From Stenotrophomonas maltophilia (GTDB lineage Bacteria; Pseudomonadota; Gammaproteobacteria; Xanthomonadales; Xanthomonadaceae): 5,022 nucleotides of DNA. The notes beneath the pieces were generated by a model. It was not told where the DNA came from. It did not search any database and saw only the letters and a list, made by a program, of their open reading frames with translations. The position numbers and the translations under genes were made by a program. The DNA lies in NCBI GenBank assembly GCA_002386405.1, contig DGIP01000192.1, positions 1-5,022 on the forward strand, in the 5' to 3' direction. Positions 1-5,022 of this stretch are shown in pieces (the stretch's first letter is position 1; the number at the start of each line of letters is the position of its first letter).

Positions 1-59
1 GACCAACGGTCGGCACCTACCACGAGCGTTGCCGGTAGGTACCGACCGTTGGTCGGTAC
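1..59. repeat. Inverted pair of GTAG-type REP palindromes (SMAG-like)
   Basis: Two REP units face each other. The left unit reads on the minus strand: its tag GTAG is seen as CTAC at 17-20, and its stem-loop runs off the left window edge. The right unit reads on the plus strand: GTAG at 35-38, stem arm GTACCGACC at 39-47, loop GTT at 48-50, and a perfectly complementary arm at 51-59. A 14-bp spacer (21-34) separates the tags. The GTAG tag followed by an imperfect or perfect palindrome is the hallmark of the Stenotrophomonas maltophilia GTAG REP family, which is thought to be moved by RAYT (TnpA-REP) transposases; none is encoded here. The pair lies 12 bp past the stop codon of the DUF481 gene, a typical place where REPs can stabilise a 3' end or help terminate transcription. 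That role is inferred. Confidence 0.88.
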
Positions 60-71
60 GCACCGCGGGCA

Positions 72-848
72 TCATTTGAATTTATAGACCACGTTCATCG
101 TGGTCAGGGTGTCGGTCTTGCGCTTGTCTTCGGCCACGTCGCTGTTGTAACGCGCCTGCCAGGCGGCCTTCAGCGCCAGGTGCTCGTTCATGCTCACCGA
201 CACGCCGAAATCGTTCTGGCCGAAGGTGTTGTACGAGCCCGATTCCACGAGCAGGGTGTTGATCAGGTCGGTATTGGGGGTCAGCGAATACTTCACGTCG
301 AACAGCCCGCGGCCGATCAGGCCGGTACGGGTTTCGTCGTCTTCGGTGTTGTGCGTGCGGCGCACACCGGGGCCGATCTGCGCATCCATGTAGAAGCGGT
401 CGCCTTCCACCAGCCGGGTGCCGTAACCCAGGCCGAACGAGCTCTGGCGGTCGTAGGTGGCGAAGTCGTCGCGCTCGTAACGCACGGTGGCGGTGATCTG
501 GCGGTGTTCGCCCAGCTGCAGCGCGCTGCCTGCGCTGCCGGTGTAGCGGTTGGCGGTGGTGTTGCTGCGCTTGGTGATGGTGCCGTCGTCGGCGGTTTCG
601 GTGTATTCCGAACGCGAACGCAGGCCGAACAGGTCCATGCTGTGCACCCAGTCGTCATCGGTATAGCGCAGGCGCAGGCGGCCGTTGGCGCTTTCGGTGT
701 TGCTGTTGCCCCGTGCGGAGGCAAAGCCGAGTTCACCGCCGCTGCCGCTCCAGGGTGAGGTCATCGCGGCCAGGTCGGTGGTGTCCTGGGCAAAGGCGGC
801 CGGGGCACTGAGCAGCAGGGAAGCAAGCAACGTCACGCGCAGGGACAT
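72..848 (-). CDS. DUF481 family outer-membrane beta-barrel protein (YdiY-like)
   Basis: This 258-residue protein has a Sec signal peptide (residues 1-20, hydrophobic stretch TLLASLLLSAPAAFA, cleavage expected after AFA). The mature part starts with a GGELGFASARGNSNTES segment at about residues 36-52; the GN-S/T-N motif is typical of DUF481 proteins such as E. coli YdiY. It then alternates short amphipathic strands, many ending in aromatic residues, with charged turns, as expected for a 10-12 strand barrel. The end is VVYKFK, so the last aromatic is one residue in from the C-terminus. Length agrees with YdiY (about 250 residues). The family is often called salt-induced outer membrane protein, but its molecular function is unknown. 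The start is the ATG at 848, with GGAGA at 856-860 seven bases upstream; a TTG directly before it (851) is too close to that ribosome site. It lies 116 bp downstream of the lipoprotein gene on the same strand and may be transcribed separately. Confidence 0.87.
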   Translation of the reverse strand: MSLRVTLLASLLLSAPAAFAQDTTDLAAMTSPWSGSGGELGFASARGNSNTESANGRLRLRYTDDDWVHSMDLFGLRSRSEYTETADDGTITKRSNTTANRYTGSAGSALQLGEHRQITATVRYERDDFATYDRQSSFGLGYGTRLVEGDRFYMDAQIGPGVRRTHNTEDDETRTGLIGRGLFDVKYSLTPNTDLINTLLVESGSYNTFGQNDFGVSVSMNEHLALKAAWQARYNSDVAEDKRKTDTLTTMNVVYKFK

Positions 849-855
849 CAACGGT

Positions 856-860
856 TCTCC
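856..860 (-). promoter_or_regulatory. Ribosome binding site of the DUF481 gene
   Basis: GGAGA on the minus strand lies seven bases before ATG 848 and only four before the in-frame TTG at 851. The spacing favours the ATG as the true start. Confidence 0.6.
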
Positions 861-883
861 GGATCAACTGGGGGGAGGAGCAA

Positions 884-912
884 CGCGTGATGATACTTGA
901 TGCCTTCACGCG
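884..912. repeat. 7-bp inverted repeat in the leader of the DUF481 gene
   Basis: CGCGTGA at 884-890 is repeated in perfect inverted form (TCACGCG) at 906-912, with a 15-base spacer. It lies 36 bp upstream of the DUF481 start codon. It could be an operator for a dimeric regulator or a hairpin in the 5' untranslated region. Read on the plus strand it is followed by a T-rich run (914-918, then 921-924), which resembles a factor-independent terminator, but no plus-strand gene ends here. On the minus strand no good -35 box could be paired with the AT-rich spacer (TATCAT at 890-895), so I do not call a promoter. Confidence 0.4.
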
Positions 913-964
913 GTTTTTCCTTTTCCCGCCCGTGCTTTAGGAGAGGTTTGGACTTGTCGCCTGT

Positions 965-1579
965 TCAGGGCACCGCGATCTGCAGCGTCGGGTCGTCGAA
1001 ACGGCTGTAATCCACCGTGACCTTGAAGGGCTTGCCCTGGGTCTGGCCCTGGCGTTCGATCCGCACCGGAAGGCCCGCCGCGTTGATCCAGTAAAGCATT
1101 CCGTCCGGTGCGGCGCTGGCATGGCGCACGCGATAGCGGCGGGTGGGCTGCCCGGCCACGCGTTCCTCGCCCAGCGCCTCGACCTGCAGTTCGGCAGCGG
1201 TGGCGTCGGCCGGCAGCGGGCTGCGCCATTGCGCCAGCAGGCCCGGCGGCACCGGTACCTGGCGCACTTCGCCGGCGCGCTGCAGGAAGAAGGTGTCGCC
1301 GATGATGGTCTGCACGCCCTCGTCGGTCTGCAGCCGGTAGCGGTCCGGCGCCACGAATTCCATGCTGGCGTCCAGCGTGCGTGGCCCCTGCATGTGCAGG
1401 CTGGCGTGGAAGCTGCGCAGTTGCCCGAAGCGCTGGCTGGCGGCCAGTACCGCCTGCGCGGGATCGCTGGCCACCGGAACCGGCGGCGGCACGGCGGCAG
1501 CAGGAGCGGCGGGTGCAGGCGCCTGCCCACAGGCAGTCAGCAGCAGGGACAGCACGGCAACGGCAGGCAGCAGGCGCAT
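965..1579 (-). CDS. Putative envelope lipoprotein, LolA/LppX-like fold suspected
   Basis: This 204-residue protein starts with a lipoprotein signal (MRLLPAVAVLSLLLTAC); the lipobox is LTAC with the lipidated Cys at residue 17. Residue +2 is Gly, not Asp, so sorting to the outer membrane is likely. An Ala/Pro-rich tether (about 19-38) precedes the globular part. That part has an opening helix AQAVLAASQRFGQLRSFHAS (41-60), then strands including MEFVAPDRYRLQT (73-85), FFLQRAGEVRQVPVP (97-111), TRRYRVRHA (146-154), MLYWINAAGLPVRIERQ (161-177) and FKVTVDYSRFDDP (185-197). This order (helix, F.aPdRyR strand, then a 'W-x-N/D-G-LP-R' hairpin) resembles LolA/LppX-type lipid-carrying domains. The resemblance is by eye and the function is not known. 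The ATG at 1579 is chosen over one 20 codons upstream because the signal peptide begins there; the ribosome site is weak. It is transcribed divergently from the WYL regulator, 89 bp away. Confidence 0.78.
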   Translation of the reverse strand: MRLLPAVAVLSLLLTACGQAPAPAAPAAAVPPPVPVASDPAQAVLAASQRFGQLRSFHASLHMQGPRTLDASMEFVAPDRYRLQTDEGVQTIIGDTFFLQRAGEVRQVPVPPGLLAQWRSPLPADATAAELQVEALGEERVAGQPTRRYRVRHASAAPDGMLYWINAAGLPVRIERQGQTQGKPFKVTVDYSRFDDPTLQIAVP

Positions 1580-1631
1580 GGCGGGGTTCGGGCGGGCAGG
1601 GGGCCCCACGATAGCCGAAGTTCGGATCCGG

Positions 1632-1648
1632 GCCGCCACAACGGCGGC
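1632..1648. repeat. 6-bp inverted repeat at the -35 position of the WYL gene
   Basis: GCCGCC (1632-1637), a five-base loop ACAAC and GGCGGC (1643-1648) form a perfect dyad in the divergent intergenic region. It covers the place where the -35 box for the -10 element at 1657-1662 would lie. Two more palindromes lie just to its left: CCGAA-G-TTCGG (1615-1625), overlapping CGGATCCG (1623-1630). These are possible operator sites, for example for autoregulation by the adjacent HTH protein. GC-rich DNA produces such dyads by chance, so this is tentative. Confidence 0.35.
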
Positions 1649-1656
1649 GACTCGGA

Positions 1657-1662
1657 CATAAT
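1657..1662 (+). promoter_or_regulatory. Candidate -10 element of the WYL regulator gene, leaderless start
   Basis: CATAAT matches the sigma-70 -10 consensus TATAAT at five of six positions and stands out in very GC-rich DNA. It ends six bases before the ATG at 1669, so transcription would start at or within a base or two of that ATG. No Shine-Dalgarno sequence is visible between the two. Both facts suggest a leaderless mRNA. No recognisable -35 box is present at the usual distance. Confidence 0.45.
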
Positions 1663-1668
1663 CGGGTC

Positions 1669-2634
1669 ATGGACCGATATGAACGCATCAACGCCCTGCA
1701 TCGTCTGCTGAAGTCCGCCCGCTATCCGGTCACGGTGGCGACCCTGCAGGAAAAACTGGCGTGTTCGCGCGCCACCGTCTATCGCGACCTGGCCTTCCTG
1801 CGCGATGCGCTGATGGCGCCGGTCGAAGGCGATGGCGAGGCCGGCTTCCGCTACCAGGACAACGAGAGCGAGCGGTTCGAGCTGCCCGGGCTGTGGCTCA
1901 GCTCGGAAGAACTGCACGCCCTGCTGGCCTCGCAGCACCTGCTGGCGCGTACCGGCGGCGGCGTGTTGTCGTCGGTGCTGGCACCGCTGCAGCAGCGCAT
2001 CGAAGGGCTGCTGGCCGCGCAGGCTGGCGTGTCGACCTGGCCGGTGGACCGGGTGCGGGTGATCCCGCACCGCGGCCGCAAGTTCGATGAGGCGAGCTTC
2101 CGTGCGGTGGCCTCGGCGGTGCTGGAGCGCAAGCAGCTGGCGTTTGAATACCGCGCCCGTTCCACCGACGAGGCGACCAAACGCACCGTGTCGCCGCAGC
2201 GCATGACCCACTATCGCGACAACTGGTACCTGGATGCCTGGGACCACGGCCGCGAGGGCCTGCGCAGCTTCGCCGTGGACCGCATCTACAAGGCCCGCGT
2301 GGTCGACACGGTCGCGCGTGACGTGGACGACACCGAGCTGGACGAGCAGCTGGGCGCCAGCTACGGCATCTTCTCCGGCCCGCCCAAGGGCTGGGCCACC
2401 ATCGTCTTCAGCGCCAAGGCCGCGCGCTGGGTGGCCGATGAGCATTGGCATTCCAAGCAGCAGGGCCGGTTCCTGCCCGACGGCCGCTACGAGCTGAAGG
2501 TGCCCTACAGCGTCTCGCGCGAGCTGCTGATGGACGTGCTGCACTACGGTTCGGATGCGGAAATCATCGAGCCGACCGTGCTGCGCGAGCAGGCCAAGGC
2601 GCTGCTGATGATGGCGCTGAGCAATTACGAATAA
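1669..2634 (+). CDS. YafY-type HTH-WYL domain transcriptional regulator
   Basis: This 321-residue protein has the three-part layout of YafY-like regulators. Residues 1-55 are a winged helix-turn-helix (MDRYERINALHRLL, then recognition helix SRATVYRDLAFLRDA at 33-47). Residues about 145-210 are the WYL domain, with the strand RKQLAFEYRA, the segment SPQRMTHYRDNWYLDAWD, whose W186-Y187-L188 gives the family its name, and the closing SFAVDRI with conserved Asp204-Arg205. Residues about 238-318 are the C-terminal WCX extension (GWATIVFSAKAARWVADEHW, then the strand YELKVPY). WYL domains in characterised proteins (PafBC, DriD, BrxR/CapW) sense nucleic-acid or nucleotide ligands and regulate DNA-damage or phage-defence genes. 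The ligand and targets of this protein are unknown. The start fits the family's usual opening 'MDR.eRl..l..lL'. It is divergent from the lipoprotein gene and 94 bp upstream of metQ; no defence genes are nearby. Confidence 0.92.
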   Translation: MDRYERINALHRLLKSARYPVTVATLQEKLACSRATVYRDLAFLRDALMAPVEGDGEAGFRYQDNESERFELPGLWLSSEELHALLASQHLLARTGGGVLSSVLAPLQQRIEGLLAAQAGVSTWPVDRVRVIPHRGRKFDEASFRAVASAVLERKQLAFEYRARSTDEATKRTVSPQRMTHYRDNWYLDAWDHGREGLRSFAVDRIYKARVVDTVARDVDDTELDEQLGASYGIFSGPPKGWATIVFSAKAARWVADEHWHSKQQGRFLPDGRYELKVPYSVSRELLMDVLHYGSDAEIIEPTVLREQAKALLMMALSNYE

Positions 2635-2650
2635 CGGTCATTCCGAGGGG

Positions 2651-2656
2651 TAATAT
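2651..2656 (+). promoter_or_regulatory. Possible -10 element upstream of metQ
   Basis: TAATAT is an AT-rich hexamer in the GC-rich gap between the WYL and metQ genes and matches TATAAT at four of six positions. No convincing -35 box lies 16-18 bases upstream. If used, the transcript would start near 2663 and have a leader of about 65 bases. Read-through from the WYL gene, which ends at 2634, is the alternative. Confidence 0.25.
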
Positions 2657-2657
2657 C

Positions 2658-2717
2658 GCCGGGATACCCGGCTGACCGGGGCTTGCGGTATGGTTGGCTG
2701 CTACGCAGCCCCCCCGG
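2658..2717 (+). promoter_or_regulatory. Hairpin-rich leader of metQ, candidate cis-acting RNA
   Basis: Two perfect 6-bp stems with three-base loops lie here: GCCGGG-ATA-CCCGGC (2658-2672) and GGCTGC-TAC-GCAGCC (2696-2710). The 3' arm of the first can instead pair with the next segment (CCCGG-CTGA-CCGGG, 2667-2680), so these two folds exclude each other. A further stem, CCGGGG (2676-2681) with CCCCGG (2712-2717), would enclose the second hairpin and end 11 bases before the metQ start, leaving no free ribosome site. Such switchable pairing before a methionine transport gene suggests attenuation or translational control. I do not recognise it as any known SAM or SAH riboswitch. Chance folding of GC-rich RNA is possible. 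Confidence 0.35.
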
Positions 2718-2728
2718 ATTCCGCCCCC

Positions 2729-3523
2729 ATGAAGAAGACCCTGTTGCTCCCGCTGCTGGCCGCCACGCTGGCCCTGGCCGCCTGCGGCAAGCCCGCCGCC
2801 GATTCCAGCAAGCTGGTGGTCGCGGCCACCGCGGTGCCGCACGCCGAGATCCTGGCGGTGGTCAAGCCGATCCTGCAGAAGGAAGGCCTGGAGCTGGACG
2901 TGAAGGTCTTCAACGACTACGTGCAGCCCAATGACCAGCTGGTGCAGAAGCAGGTGGACGTGAACTACTTCCAGACCGAGCCGTACCTGGACGCCTACAA
3001 CCGCGACCGCAAGACCGACCTGACCAAGGTCATCGGCGTGCACATCGAGCCGTTCGGCGCCTACTCGCGCCGCTTCAAGTCGTTGGCCGACCTGCCGGTG
3101 GGCGCCGACGTGGTGATTCCCAACGACCCGAGCAACAACAGCCGCGCGCTGATCCTGCTGCACAAGGCCGGGGTGATCACGCTCAAGGACCCGACCAACG
3201 CACTGGCCACCCAGCGCGACATCATCGCCAACCCGAAGCAGCTCAAGTTCCGCGAACTGGATTCGGCGATGCTGCCGCGCGTGCTCGACCAGGTGGACCT
3301 GGCCCTGATCAACACCAACTACGCGCTGGATGCGGGCCTCAACCCGACCCAGGATGCGCTGGCCATTGAAAGCAAGGATTCGCCGTACGTGAACTTCCTG
3401 GTGGCCCGCCCGGACAACAAGGATGACCCGCGCGTGCAGCAGCTGGCCAAGGCGCTGACCAGCCCGGAAGTGAAGGCCTTCATTGCCGAGAAATACAAGG
3501 GCGCGGTGCTGCCTGCGTTCTGA
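2729..3523 (+). CDS. metQ: MetQ/NlpA family methionine-binding lipoprotein
   Basis: This 264-residue substrate-binding protein belongs to the methionine uptake ABC transporter family (MetNIQ). The lipoprotein signal MKKTLLLPLLAATLALAAC has lipobox LAAC with Cys19, which anchors the protein on the periplasmic face of the membrane. Family landmarks appear in order: FNDYVQPN (61-68), VNYFQTEPYLDAY (78-90), IEPFGAYSRRFKSLADLP (106-123), PNDPSNNSRAL (131-141, whose Arg139 matches the conserved ligand-carboxylate Arg), LALINTNYA (191-199) and SKDSPYVNFLV (215-225). E. coli MetQ has close matches to each, and the length is nearly the same (about 271). The ATG at 2729 is chosen because the signal peptide starts there; an in-frame ATG at 2690 would add 13 non-signal residues. 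The ribosome site is poor (only GGA at 2716-2718). metN and metI are not adjacent: the upstream gene is the WYL regulator and the downstream gene is convergent glpK. Specificity for L- or D-methionine, or a related ligand, cannot be read from sequence alone. Confidence 0.92.
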   Translation: MKKTLLLPLLAATLALAACGKPAADSSKLVVAATAVPHAEILAVVKPILQKEGLELDVKVFNDYVQPNDQLVQKQVDVNYFQTEPYLDAYNRDRKTDLTKVIGVHIEPFGAYSRRFKSLADLPVGADVVIPNDPSNNSRALILLHKAGVITLKDPTNALATQRDIIANPKQLKFRELDSAMLPRVLDQVDLALINTNYALDAGLNPTQDALAIESKDSPYVNFLVARPDNKDDPRVQQLAKALTSPEVKAFIAEKYKGAVLPAF

Positions 3524-3531
3524 TCGGGCAC

Positions 3532-3618
3532 GAGCCGACCAACGGTCGGCTCCTACCATGGTGAACCGACCAACGGTCGGCTCCTACCGTGGTGAACCGA
3601 CCCGCGGTCGGTTCGCCG
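3532..3618 (-). repeat. Three tandem GTAG REP palindromes with a 31-bp period
   Basis: Copy A (3532-3556), copy B (3563-3587) and copy C (3594-3618) start exactly 31 bp apart, all in the minus orientation. Copies A and B end with CTAC, the complement of the GTAG tag; copy C has GCCG in its place. Copy A has a perfect 9-bp stem (GAGCCGACC, loop AAC, GGTCGGCTC). Copy B has arms GAACCGACC and GGTCGGCTC, giving one G-U wobble in minus-strand RNA. Copy C has a perfect stem GAACCGACC/GGTCGGTTC but loop CGC. The six-base spacers are nearly the same (CATGGT, CGTGGT). The array fills the gap between the convergent metQ stop (8 bp to the left) and glpK stop (first base of the codon 2 bp to the right), so it probably acts at the 3' ends of both transcripts. 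There is no T-run, so it is not a classical terminator. Confidence 0.9.
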
Positions 3619-3619
3619 G

Positions 3620-5022
<1,403 letters not shown>

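Noticed and set aside
180..758. 192-codon plus-strand frame opposite the DUF481 gene
   Set aside because: It is a Val/Ala/Gly/His-rich shadow of a recognised barrel protein.
906..1691. 261-codon minus-strand frame overlapping the lipoprotein gene
   Set aside because: It is Arg/Ala/Gly-rich with no signal or domain. The neighbouring frame has a clean lipoprotein signal and hydrophobic pattern.
1537..2544. 335-codon minus-strand open frame opposite the WYL gene
   Set aside because: It lies fully antisense to a gene with clear HTH, WYL and WCX domains and its translation shows no family pattern. Long antisense frames are common in GC-rich codon usage.
2690..2728. Earlier in-frame ATG for metQ
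   Set aside because: It would place 13 residues before the Lys-Lys start of the lipoprotein signal and lies inside the leader structure. The ATG at 2729 gives a standard 18-residue signal before the lipobox Cys.
2564..3559. 331-codon minus-strand open frame opposite metQ
   Set aside because: It has His/Val/Gln-rich low-complexity composition typical of an antisense shadow and it runs into the REP array. metQ on the other strand is unambiguous.
3532..3618. Short CRISPR array
   Set aside because: The repeats are palindromes that fill most of the unit. The spacers are six bases long and nearly identical, which does not fit CRISPR spacers.

Overview
The window is high-GC bacterial DNA, most likely from Stenotrophomonas or a close relative in the Xanthomonadaceae. 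The main pointer is a set of short palindromes that begin with GTAG and have the stem core CCGACC-GTT-GGTCGG. These match the GTAG-type REP elements (SMAG) known from Stenotrophomonas maltophilia. The proteins fit a free-living gammaproteobacterium, but no rRNA or other decisive marker is present, so the genus is an inference.

Layout from left to right: an inverted pair of GTAG REPs (1-59, the first clipped by the window edge) lies just past the end of a minus-strand gene for a DUF481 outer-membrane beta-barrel protein (72-848). Upstream of that gene, also on the minus strand, is a small lipoprotein with a LolA/LppX-like look (965-1579). A short divergent region (1580-1668) separates it from a plus-strand YafY-type HTH-WYL transcriptional regulator (1669-2634). 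Next on the plus strand is a MetQ/NlpA-family methionine-binding lipoprotein (2729-3523), preceded by a hairpin-rich leader. It converges on a minus-strand glycerol kinase gene, glpK (3620-5022), whose N-terminal codons lie beyond the right edge. The 96-bp gap between the convergent stop codons is almost filled by three REP palindromes in tandem with an exact 31-bp period.

The genes do not form one pathway. Three products are envelope proteins (a beta-barrel and two lipoproteins), one is a regulator and one is a central carbon enzyme. The methionine permease partners of MetQ (MetN, MetI) are not in the window, so the binding protein looks detached from its transporter operon here. glpK reads as the last gene of a unit extending to the right; glpF, glpD or glpR could lie there, but this cannot be seen.

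I found no convincing new multi-gene system. The points most worth a second look are the 31-bp REP array between convergent genes, the leaderless-looking start of the WYL regulator with a dyad at its -35 position, the structured metQ leader with mutually exclusive hairpins, and the loss of the E. coli-type fructose-1,6-bisphosphate site residues in GlpK. There is no gene-free stretch longer than 300 bases.
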